A DNA stretch of 19,609 bases from CAYXWH01 sp964468755 (GTDB taxonomy: Bacteria > Chloroflexota > Dehalococcoidia > Dehalococcoidales > RBG-16-60-22), in assembly GCA_964468755.1 (NCBI GenBank), contig CAYXWH010000035.1:1-19609 (forward strand). The letters are read 5' to 3'. Made by a program: the position numbers and the translations under genes. Position 1 is the first letter of the stretch. The number at the start of each line of letters is the position of its first letter. The notes beneath the pieces are model-generated. The model was not told the origin of the DNA and ran no database searches. It saw only the letters and a program-made list of their open reading frames with translations. This document shows, in pieces, positions 7,570 through 14,424 of the stretch.

Positions 7570-8376
7570 TTATGCGTGCTTGCCCAGTTCCTTCGCCTTA
7601 TTATAGGCTGCCTGAACTGCCTGGAGGACCAATTTATTGAAGTCGCCTTTCTCCATCTGAAGCAGGGCCTCGGCAGTGGTGCCACCGGGCGAGGTAACCA
7701 TCTTTCTCAGCTCGGCGGGCGTTCTGCCGGATTGCTCAATAAGCTGTGCCGCCCCCATCATTGTCTGCCGCACCAGCTCACCGGCATTATCCCGGGGAAT
7801 ACCGATTCTTACCGAAGCCTCAATCAGCGCTTCGGCAAAGAGGAAGAAATAGGCTGGTCCGCTGCCGCTAATCGCCGTAGCCATATCCAGGTATTTCTCA
7901 TCATCAACATACATTTCCTGACCCATGGCGCTAAGGATGGAACGCACCTTTTTTTTCTGCGGCTCGGTTGCCTCCGGGGTGGCGGTCCATACACTCATAC
8001 CCTGACCAATCTGGGCCGGTGTGTTGGGCATACAGCGCACGATGCGCCGGTGGTTAAGGCCCAGGCGTAAGGTGTTGACGTTAGCGCCGGCGATAATGGA
8101 GAGGACCAGTTTGGTCGGCTCAATCCGACCAAAAAGCGTTGCCATGACATCGGCAAGGTTCTGCGGCTTGATTGCCAGGATAATCATTTTGCTTTCGTCG
8201 GCGACCTGACGGTTATCCGCGGTTACCCTGACGGCGTAGGTTTGCTCGAGGTACTGGCGGCGGTCTTCATCAGTGTCACTGACACAAATTTCCCCGGCGG
8301 TGTTCAGCCCTTTGTTGACAATGGCGGCGAGCATGGCCTCACCCATCGTACCGCCGCCGATAACGCCTAGCTGCAC
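7570..8376 (-). CDS. proC: Pyrroline-5-carboxylate reductase
   Basis: ProC reduces 1-pyrroline-5-carboxylate to L-proline with NAD(P)H, the last step of proline synthesis. The 268 residues are normal length. The Rossmann motif VIGGGTMGEAM (residues 5-15), AIKPQ (68-72), RCMPNTP (114-120), SGSGPAYFFLF (170-180) and SPGGTTAEAL (229-238) are all family hallmarks. The start is GTG at 8376, the only candidate because an in-frame stop lies four codons upstream. The ribosome site AAAGGAG runs directly into this GTG, leaving no normal spacer. Since the leuS stop is only 9 nt away, translation probably depends on coupling to leuS. Confidence 0.96.
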   Translation of the reverse strand: MQLGVIGGGTMGEAMLAAIVNKGLNTAGEICVSDTDEDRRQYLEQTYAVRVTADNRQVADESKMIILAIKPQNLADVMATLFGRIEPTKLVLSIIAGANVNTLRLGLNHRRIVRCMPNTPAQIGQGMSVWTATPEATEPQKKKVRSILSAMGQEMYVDDEKYLDMATAISGSGPAYFFLFAEALIEASVRIGIPRDNAGELVRQTMMGAAQLIEQSGRTPAELRKMVTSPGGTTAEALLQMEKGDFNKLVLQAVQAAYNKAKELGKHA

Positions 8377-8385
8377 TCCTTTTAC

Positions 8386-10845
8386 TTACCTCACCACAAA
8401 GTTTATCAATTTCCCCGGTACATAGATGACATTTACAATGTCTTTGTTGTCCAGATGGGTTTTGACGCGTGGTCGTTCCGTTGCCATCTGCCTGGCTTCG
8501 CTCTCGGTTATGGCCGGTGGCACCGCAAGGCGGTCGCGTAGCTTGCCGTTCACCTGAATGACCAGGGTAACTTCTTCATCTTTAGCCAGCTCCCGGTCCC
8601 ACTGCGGCCAGCTATGGTTATGGATGCTGTATTCATAACCGCTACGCTCCCACAGTTCCTCCGTCAGGTGTGGGGTGGAGGGGGCAAGGAGGAGCAGTAA
8701 GTGATCTATTGATGTGCGCCACGCCGCCGGGGTCACCGCACCCGTCTCCATGACCTTGCTCAGATAATTGGTAAATTCCATCAGCGCGGCAATCATGACA
8801 TTGAAGCGGAGTTTCTCCAGGTCTTCCGTTACCTTCTTTATGGTCTGATGGGTAATTCGCGCCAGCTCCTTCTCGGCGACAGCTGTCTCATCTTCTCCGG
8901 TTTCCGGGCGCTTACGGTATTCTTCCAGCACCAGATTCCAGACCCGGTTGAGCCAGCGGTTCACCCCAACGATACCACTGTCATTCCACTCGCCGCCCTG
9001 CTCCCAGGGAGCAACGAACATGAGATAGGCGCGGACGGTGTCGGTTCCCATCTCAGCCACATACTCATCAGGGGTGACCACGTTGCCTCTCGACTTGCTC
9101 ATTTTATGTTTGCCGGCAATGATAATGCCCTGGTTAAACAGGCGGGTGAATGGCTCATCGAAGTCTACCAGTCCGATATCTCGTATTGCCTTGGTGAAGA
9201 AGCGGGCGTAGAAGAGGTGCATTACCGCGTGTTCGGCACCGCCGGTATAGAGGTCCACCGGCAGCCAGTAGTTTACTTTCTCGGGGTCGAAGGCGGATGG
9301 GTGGTAATGCGGGCTGGTATAGCGCAGAAAATACCATGAAGAGCACATGAAGGTGTCCATGGTGTCCGTCTCCCGCCTGGCTGGTGAACCACAGCGCGGA
9401 CAGGTGGTATTCACGAATTTTTCGTTGTAGTTCAGTGGCGACTCACCGGTGGGCTTGAACTCGGCGTCTTCCGGGAGCAGTACCGGCAGGTCTTTCTCAG
9501 GCACGGGCACGGTACCGCATTTATCACAGTAGATAATGGGTATCGGTGCTCCCCAGTAGCGCTGGCGCGAGATTAGCCAGTCGCGCAGCCGGTAGCTCAC
9601 CGTTCGTTTACCCCAGCCCTTTTCTTCAAGGTAGCGGGATACGTCTTTCACTCCCTGTTCGTTGGGGAGTCCATTAAACTGCCCCGAGTTTACCATGGTA
9701 CCCGGTTCAATATAGGCTTCCTCCAGTTCCTCACCCTGCCAGCCCGGTGGGGCAATGACCACCGGTATGGGCAGGTTATATTTCCTGGCGAAGGCAAAGT
9801 CGCGCTCGTCATGGGCGGGCACCCCCATCACTGCCCCGGTGCCGTACCCCAGCAGCACGTAGTCGGCAATCCAGATAGGCACCTTCTCGCCGTTGAGCCG
9901 GTTGGTGCAGTAAGTACCGATAAACACGCCGTCTTTTTCCTTTTCGGTTGACAGCCGCTCGATTTCGCTCTGTCGGCGGGACTTGACTATGTAGGCATCA
10001 ACCTCGGCTTTCTTATCCGGGGAAGTCAGACTGGCGACCAGCGGGTGTTCCGGCGCCAGCACCATGAAGGTAACCCCGAAGGTGGTATCGGGGCGGGTGG
10101 TAAATACCCTGATTTCCTTATCCTCAATGCCGGGATGGTCAAGCGCAAAGGAAATTTCCGTTCCGTAGCTCTTGCCCACCCAGTTCTTCTGCATTATCTT
10201 TATCCGCTCCGGCCAATCGATGCCGGTATGGTCCATCAGTTCATCGGCATAGTTGGTGATACGGAAAAACCACTGTTCCAGGTCGCGCCGGGTTACCGGT
10301 GTGTTGCAGCGTTCACAGACACCCTCACCGATCACCTGCTCATTGGCGAGTACCGTCTGGCAGGAGGGACACCAGTTCACCGGAGATTTATCCCGGTAAG
10401 CCAGCCCGGCTTCATAGAGCTTGAGGAAGAACCACTGTGTCCACTGGTAGTACTCCGGCAGGCAGGTAACCACCTCCCGGCTCCAGTCGTAGATAGCGCC
10501 GATGCTGCGAAGCTGGCGGCGCATGTTGTCTACGTTCTGCATCGTCCAGGTGAAAGGGTGGATACCCCGCTTGATAGCAGCATTCTCGGCGGGAAGTCCA
10601 AAGGCATCAAATCCCATAGGGTGCAGCACGTTGTAGCCCTGCATTCTCTTGAAGCGGGCGTGGACATCTGATGGCGCCATGGCATACCAGTGGCCGATGT
10701 GGAGGTCACCGGAAGTGTAGGGAAACATGGTCAGGGCGTACCACTTGGGGCGGGTATCATCTTCCTTAACCTCGTACAGCCGGTCATCCGCCCACTTCTG
10801 CTGCCATTTGCTCTCTATTTCTTGCGGGTTATATCTGGTTACCAT
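8386..10845 (-). CDS. leuS: Leucyl-tRNA synthetase
   Basis: LeuRS attaches leucine to tRNA-Leu. The protein is about 819 residues from the chosen start, normal for bacterial LeuRS. The HIGH motif is in PYTSGDLHIGHWYA near the N-terminus and KMSKS in KHKMSKSRGNVV near 9095-9109. A zinc-knuckle CPSCQ...CERC and a second CDKC...CPRC pair are present. The editing domain shows TTRPDTTFG and VMGVPAHDERDFAFA, including the conserved aspartate. The reading frame opens at GTG 10887, but only ATG 10845 (or 10848) follows a ribosome site (GGAG, 7 nt before 10845), and MVTRYNPQEIESKWQQ is the usual family start. proC follows after 9 nt. Confidence 0.97.
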   Translation of the reverse strand: MVTRYNPQEIESKWQQKWADDRLYEVKEDDTRPKWYALTMFPYTSGDLHIGHWYAMAPSDVHARFKRMQGYNVLHPMGFDAFGLPAENAAIKRGIHPFTWTMQNVDNMRRQLRSIGAIYDWSREVVTCLPEYYQWTQWFFLKLYEAGLAYRDKSPVNWCPSCQTVLANEQVIGEGVCERCNTPVTRRDLEQWFFRITNYADELMDHTGIDWPERIKIMQKNWVGKSYGTEISFALDHPGIEDKEIRVFTTRPDTTFGVTFMVLAPEHPLVASLTSPDKKAEVDAYIVKSRRQSEIERLSTEKEKDGVFIGTYCTNRLNGEKVPIWIADYVLLGYGTGAVMGVPAHDERDFAFARKYNLPIPVVIAPPGWQGEELEEAYIEPGTMVNSGQFNGLPNEQGVKDVSRYLEEKGWGKRTVSYRLRDWLISRQRYWGAPIPIIYCDKCGTVPVPEKDLPVLLPEDAEFKPTGESPLNYNEKFVNTTCPRCGSPARRETDTMDTFMCSSWYFLRYTSPHYHPSAFDPEKVNYWLPVDLYTGGAEHAVMHLFYARFFTKAIRDIGLVDFDEPFTRLFNQGIIIAGKHKMSKSRGNVVTPDEYVAEMGTDTVRAYLMFVAPWEQGGEWNDSGIVGVNRWLNRVWNLVLEEYRKRPETGEDETAVAEKELARITHQTIKKVTEDLEKLRFNVMIAALMEFTNYLSKVMETGAVTPAAWRTSIDHLLLLLAPSTPHLTEELWERSGYEYSIHNHSWPQWDRELAKDEEVTLVIQVNGKLRDRLAVPPAITESEARQMATERPRVKTHLDNKDIVNVIYVPGKLINFVVR

Positions 10846-10858
10846 CATCGACTCCGAC

Positions 10859-10883
10859 AAAGAAAAGCCCTCCGCCCCAGAGC
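10859..10883 (-). terminator. Terminator-like hairpin in the leuS leader (possible attenuator)
   Basis: In the minus-strand transcript, GCUCU (10883-10879) can pair with AGGGC (10871-10867) around a 7-nt loop, immediately followed by UUUUCUUU. It lies between the leuS promoter and the leuS ATG, about 15-40 nt before the start. The stem has only five pairs, one of them G-U. No T-box consensus is seen. Confidence 0.35.
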
Positions 10884-10941
10884 ACACTCAGCGAAGAGCT
10901 ACTCTTATTCCTCGAAACCTCTTTCACGCTATCACCAGAGT

Positions 10942-10970
10942 ATTGTAGCAATAATACACGGAATGCGCAA
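10942..10970 (-). promoter_or_regulatory. leuS: Promoter of leuS-proC
   Basis: On the minus strand, TTGCGC (10970-10965, 3/6), a 17-nt spacer and TACAAT (10947-10942, 5/6). The predicted start near 10935 gives a leader of about 90 nt. Confidence 0.5.
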
Positions 10971-10995
10971 ACCAAAAAATTTTCACCAAGCACGG

Positions 10996-11024
10996 TTGAC
11001 ATAATAATATTTTATTCGGATAGT
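10996..11024 (+). promoter_or_regulatory. Additional plus-strand promoter
   Basis: TTGACA (10996-11001), 17 nt, GATAGT (11019-11024, 4/6). It lies about 190 bp upstream of the main promoter of the glutamate-synthase-like gene. It could be a second operon promoter or drive a short non-coding RNA. Confidence 0.35.
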
Positions 11025-11088
11025 GCGTTAATAGTAATCATTCCATTTAGTCTAATACGGCAATTAACCAGTAAATATTTCCGAATAA
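11012..11088. repeat. Long-spaced 9-bp inverted repeat
   Basis: TTATTCGGA (11012-11020) and TCCGAATAA (11080-11088) are perfect reverse complements, 59 bp apart. The left arm overlaps the -10 of the upstream plus-strand promoter. They may be paired protein sites for DNA looping, or the base of an RNA stem. Chance cannot be excluded. Confidence 0.4.
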
Positions 11089-11184
11089 TTTGCTTTTTAC
11101 TTTCCCGGTAAGAGGGGGTGAATGAGATTACTTCCTGAGTAAGGCTATATTTGTGGCTATAGTACAGAGTGGGTAGGTAAGCTA

Positions 11185-11213
11185 TTGACAAAAAGAAGGA
11201 AATATGTTAATAT
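11185..11213 (+). promoter_or_regulatory. Promoter of the glutamate synthase-hisHF-nrpR operon
   Basis: TTGACA (11185-11190), 17 nt, TAATAT (11208-11213, 4/6). The expected start near 11220 gives a leader of about 110 nt before ATG 11332. Confidence 0.65.
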
Positions 11214-11227
11214 GGAAAACGGAAACC

Positions 11228-11240
11228 TATTACCGTAATA
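11228..11240. promoter_or_regulatory. Candidate operator just downstream of the promoter
   Basis: TATTAC-C-GTAATA is a perfect 6+1+6 palindrome centred about +14 relative to the predicted start. That is a position where a bound repressor would block transcription. The operon encodes an NrpR-type repressor, a family that binds short inverted repeats, so autoregulation is a reasonable guess. Confidence 0.4.
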
Positions 11241-11260
11241 CTTGGGTACTTCACAATAAG

Positions 11261-11289
11261 GGCAATGCTAAAATCATTGATGCCTTTTT
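11261..11289 (+). terminator. Terminator-like leader hairpin (possible attenuator)
   Basis: GGCAATG (11261-11267), a 7-nt loop and CATTGATGCC (11275-11284) form a stem with a small bulge, followed at once by TTTTT (11285-11289). It sits inside the leader, 43 nt before the start codon. There it could end transcription before the operon. Confidence 0.45.
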
Positions 11290-11331
11290 AAAGCGGAAAG
11301 ACACAACAATAATTACAAAGGAGTAAGCAAA

Positions 11332-12920
11332 ATGAATCTGCAGCGGCCAAATTCAAATGATGCCACCAGAACTGCCAACCGTTCCCGAAGTGTTGTCCCG
11401 ATGAGCGGTCTCTGCACCCGGTGTGTTGACGGCTGTAACGGAAATTGCGAGGTGTTCAAGGCAACGTTCCGGGGTCGCTCATTTATCCCGGTCCGTTTGG
11501 CGATATTACTGCCGGTGGCGATAAGGATTACCCGGTTGACTACTCACACCTGAACATTCAGGGATATGCCCTGGGGGCTGAGGGGCTGCCGGCGGGCGTT
11601 GCCGCCAGCCCGGATACGGCTATCTTTCCCGCAGTGAATACCGAGACGGAATACGGGTGGGACGGCAAGATGAAGATGAAGGTGCCGGTCTTTACCGGTG
11701 CGCTTGGTTCCACCGAGATAGCTCGTAAAAACTGGGAACATTTTGCCATCGGGGCTGCCATTAGCGGAATAACGATGGTTTGCGGCGAGAATGTGTGCGG
11801 TATTGACCCGAAACTGGAGCGTGATGGCAATGGTAAGGCTACTTTGGTGCCGGATATGGACCGCCGCATTGATGTTTATCGGCGTTACCACCGTGGCTAT
11901 GGGGAGTTCCTGGTCCAGATGAACGTGGAAGACACCAGGCTGGGTGTTGCCGAATATGTCCTCAATAAACACGGTATGGATACCATTGAGTTAAAGTGGG
12001 GACAGGGCGCCAAGTGTATCGGTGGCGAGATTAAGGTAAATAGTCTGGATCGGGCACTGGAACTTCAGAAACGCGGCTATGTAATAACGCCCGACACTTC
12101 TTCTCCGATTAACCAGGCGGCTTTTAAGGAAGGGGCACTAAAAGAATTCGAGCGTCACAGCCGACTTGGTTTCGTTGATGAAGACGCTTTTTACGCCGAG
12201 GTCCAGCGCTTGCGGAATCTGGGGTTCAAGCGAATAACCCTGAAGACCGGTGCCTACGGTCTGCGTGAGCTGGCGATGGCTATCAAGTGGGGTTCGCGGG
12301 CCGGGATTGACCTGCTTACCATCGATGGTGCCTCGGGTGGTACCGGCATGAGCCCGTGGCGGATGATGGAGGAGTGGGGTATGCCCAGCCTTTACCTGCA
12401 TGCCGCAGCCTATGAGTTTGCCAGGAAACTGGCTGATAAAGGCGAGCGGGTCCCGGATATTGCTTTTGCCGGTGGCTTTAGCAGTGAAGACGGCATATTT
12501 AAGGCACTTGCCCTCGGGGCGCCGTTTACCAGGGCCGTCTGCATGGGGCGGGCACTGATGATTCCGGGCATGGTCGGTAAGAATATTCAGCAGTGGCTAA
12601 ACGACGGCAAGCTGCTCAATACCGTAGGCCAGTATGGCTCAACAGTCGAAGAGATATTCTTCTGCTACGAGGATGTTAAAGAACTGGTAGGTGCCGATGA
12701 AATGAAGAATATACCGTTGGGGGCGCTCGGCGTTTACAGCTATATTGATAAATTAAAGGTGGGGTTGCAGCAGTTGATGGCTGGTGCCCGGTGCTTTGGC
12801 GTGCCGGCAATCACCCGGCGTGAACTGATGTCACTGACCGAGGAATGTGCCCGAGTCACCGGAATCCCGTATCTCATGGACGCCTATCGTGAAGAGGCGA
12901 TGGCGATTCTGGAAAGCTAG
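11332..12920 (+). CDS. Glutamate synthase-like FMN protein (GltB domain 2 family), 1-nt frameshift
   Basis: This stand-alone protein has the FMN/synthase domain of glutamate synthase, about 529 residues if repaired. The N-terminus (ATG 11332, AAAGGAG 8 nt upstream) reads MNLQRPNSNDATRTANRSR and a cysteine cluster C28-x2-C31-x3-C35-x3-C39, which may bind an Fe-S centre. The frame then breaks near 11471-11480, and the rest (from IYPGPFGDITAGGDKDYPVDYSH) continues in another frame to 12920. The synthase part shows LKWGQGAKCIGGEIKV, LLTIDGASGGTGMSPWRMMEEWG (FMN/2-oxoglutarate region) and AFAGGFSSEDGIFKALALGA. There is no glutaminase domain, so ammonia would come from a partner, and the electron donor is unknown. 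One more G in the GGGG run (11471-11474) restores a single frame. It is first in an operon with hisH, hisF and nrpR. Confidence 0.85.
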
Positions 12921-12950
12921 CTGGTAGCATCGGCGACCGGAGAATGTAGC

Positions 12951-13580
12951 ATGATTGCAATTATTGATTATGGCGCCGGTAATTTGCGCAGCGTTGCCAA
13001 TGCCATTGCCAAACTGGGTTACCAGTCGCAGATAACCGGTAGTCCTGAGTCGCTGGCGGATGCCGGGGCAGTCATCCTGCCCGGAGTGGGTGCGGCGGCG
13101 GATACCATGGAGAATCTCCATCGGATGGGTCTGGTGGGGCCTATCCGGGCGCTTATCAACGAAGGACGTCCCTTCCTCGGTGTCTGTATCGGCCTGCAGA
13201 TTCTATTTACCGGCACTGAAGAAGGCGGCTGGCACGAGTGCCTGGGTGTAGTTCCCGGATTGGTGAAGAGAATCCCGCCGGGAGTCAAGGTGCCCCATAT
13301 GGGGTGGAACCAGGTGGAGCAGAAGGTGGCGCACCCGGTTTTTGACGGCATACCGGACCGGGCGAATTTCTACTTTGTGCACAGTTACTACGTGGTGCCG
13401 GAAGATACCTCATTAGTAATCGGGGAGACGGACTATGGTGTTGCTATGTGCAGCATGATTGCCCGGGGCAACCTTGTTGGTACCCAGTTTCACCCGGAGA
13501 AGAGCGGCGAGGTGGGACTGAAAATATATGATAATTTTATCCGGATGGCACGGTCATCCGGTGCCGGTGTTGCGGGGTAG
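12951..13580 (+). CDS. hisH: Imidazole glycerol phosphate synthase, glutaminase subunit HisH
   Basis: HisH hydrolyses glutamine and passes ammonia to HisF. The 209 residues are normal. The start MIAIIDYGAGNLRSVANAI is typical. The triad is C79 (LGVCIGLQILF), H181 and E183 (GTQFHPEKSG). The oxyanion-strand region (VILPGVGAA) and VPHMGWN (115-120), at the interface with HisF, are intact. It begins 30 nt after the glutamate-synthase-like gene with GGAG 8 nt before the ATG. hisF follows after 5 nt. No other histidine gene is in this window, so the pair is outside a full his operon here. Confidence 0.96.
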   Translation: MIAIIDYGAGNLRSVANAIAKLGYQSQITGSPESLADAGAVILPGVGAAADTMENLHRMGLVGPIRALINEGRPFLGVCIGLQILFTGTEEGGWHECLGVVPGLVKRIPPGVKVPHMGWNQVEQKVAHPVFDGIPDRANFYFVHSYYVVPEDTSLVIGETDYGVAMCSMIARGNLVGTQFHPEKSGEVGLKIYDNFIRMARSSGAGVAG

Positions 13581-13585
13581 TATCG

Positions 13586-14353
13586 ATGCTGACCAAGCGG
13601 ATTATACCCTGTCTCGATGTGAAAGACGGCAAAGTGGTCAAGGGGACCAGCTTTGTGGACCTGCGGGATGCCGGTGACCCGGTGGAGCTGGCTGGTATGT
13701 ACTACCGGGCAGGTGCCGATGAGCTGGTCTTTCTTGATATAACCGCTACCCCCGAGGAGCGGGATACCCTGGTCGGTGTGGTCGAGCGTATATCCGAGGA
13801 GGTATTTATGCCGCTCACCGTAGGTGGTGGACTGCGTACTACCGGGCATATGCGCCGTATGCTGATGGCCGGAGCCGACAAGGTCTCGATAAACACCGCC
13901 GCGGTGCTGACCCCCCGGTTGATAAGTGAGGGTGCGGAGCGGTTCGGCAGCCAGTGTATCGTGGTGGCGATAGATGCCAGGCGGACGGTGAGTAGCCCGG
14001 AGCCGAAATGGGAGGTCTATATCTATAGCGGTCAGCGGGCGACCGGCATTGACGCTGTTGACTGGGCGAGGAAAGTGGTGGACCTCGGCGCCGGCGAATT
14101 GTTGCTTACCAGCATGGATGCTGACGGACACCGCGCCGGCTACGATATTGAGCTTACCCGGACCATTTCTGAGGCGGTAAGTGTGCCGGTTATTGCCAGC
14201 GGCGGTGCCGGTTCTCTGCAAGACCTCTATGAAGCGCTGGTAGCAGGAAAGGCTGACGCTGTGCTCGCCGCCAGTATCTTTCATTACGGTGTCCATTCTA
14301 TCGGGGAAACCAAGCAATACCTTGCCGGCAGGGGGATACCGGTGCGCAGGTAA
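13586..14353 (+). CDS. hisF: Imidazole glycerol phosphate synthase, cyclase subunit HisF
   Basis: HisF uses ammonia from HisH to convert PRFAR to imidazole glycerol phosphate and AICAR, linking histidine and purine synthesis. The 255 residues form the expected (beta/alpha)8 barrel. The catalytic acids are D11 (RIIPCLDVKDGKVVKG) and D130 (VVAIDARR). LRDAGDPVELA (26-36), VGGGLRT (79-85) and IASGGAG near the end are conserved. KGTSFVDL replaces the more common KGVxFxxL, a conservative change. The presence of both catalytic aspartates argues for a true HisF rather than a WbpH/PseA-type relative. The 5-nt spacing to hisH indicates coupled translation. Confidence 0.96.
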   Translation: MLTKRIIPCLDVKDGKVVKGTSFVDLRDAGDPVELAGMYYRAGADELVFLDITATPEERDTLVGVVERISEEVFMPLTVGGGLRTTGHMRRMLMAGADKVSINTAAVLTPRLISEGAERFGSQCIVVAIDARRTVSSPEPKWEVYIYSGQRATGIDAVDWARKVVDLGAGELLLTSMDADGHRAGYDIELTRTISEAVSVPVIASGGAGSLQDLYEALVAGKADAVLAASIFHYGVHSIGETKQYLAGRGIPVRR

Positions 14354-14424
14354 CGATGGTTCGCTTTCAAGCAAGCGGTATGACAATTATTACCCGGATT
14401 ATAAAAAGGAGTTAGATTAAGAAA

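Larger units (their letters stand above)
10846..11331. other. Divergent regulatory region, no gene seen
   Basis: This 486-bp region between leuS (minus) and the glutamate-synthase-like gene (plus) is AT-rich toward its centre. It holds the leuS promoter and leader hairpin, two plus-strand TTGACA promoters (10996 and 11185), a 9-bp inverted repeat with a 59-bp interior (11012-11088), a short direct repeat GGCTATA-n5-GGCTATA (about 11144-11162), a 13-bp palindrome (11228-11240) and a terminator-like hairpin (11261-11289). I see no convincing coding sequence. Confidence 0.7.

Noticed and set aside
8848..10671. Plus-strand open frames opposite leuS (8848-9339, 10045-10671)
   Set aside because: They lie entirely within a well-supported leuS and lack ribosome sites and recognisable motifs.
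10846..11331. T-box or glutamine riboswitch in the leuS / glutamate synthase intergenic region
   Set aside because: Neither the T-box consensus nor a glnA-type riboswitch core could be found by eye; only simple hairpins were seen.
11471..11485. Programmed -1 ribosomal frameshift in the glutamate synthase-like gene
   Set aside because: No X-XXY-YYZ slippery heptamer and no evident downstream structure were seen. A missing G in a homopolymer explains it more simply.
12951..14353. HisH/HisF pair as a sugar amidotransferase (PseA/WbpG-WbpH type)
   Set aside because: HisF keeps both D11 and D130 at the exact histidine-enzyme positions and normal length, and HisH has the full triad.
13490..14386. 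Long minus-strand frame opposite hisF
   Set aside because: hisF is unambiguous on the plus strand, and this frame has no family motifs.
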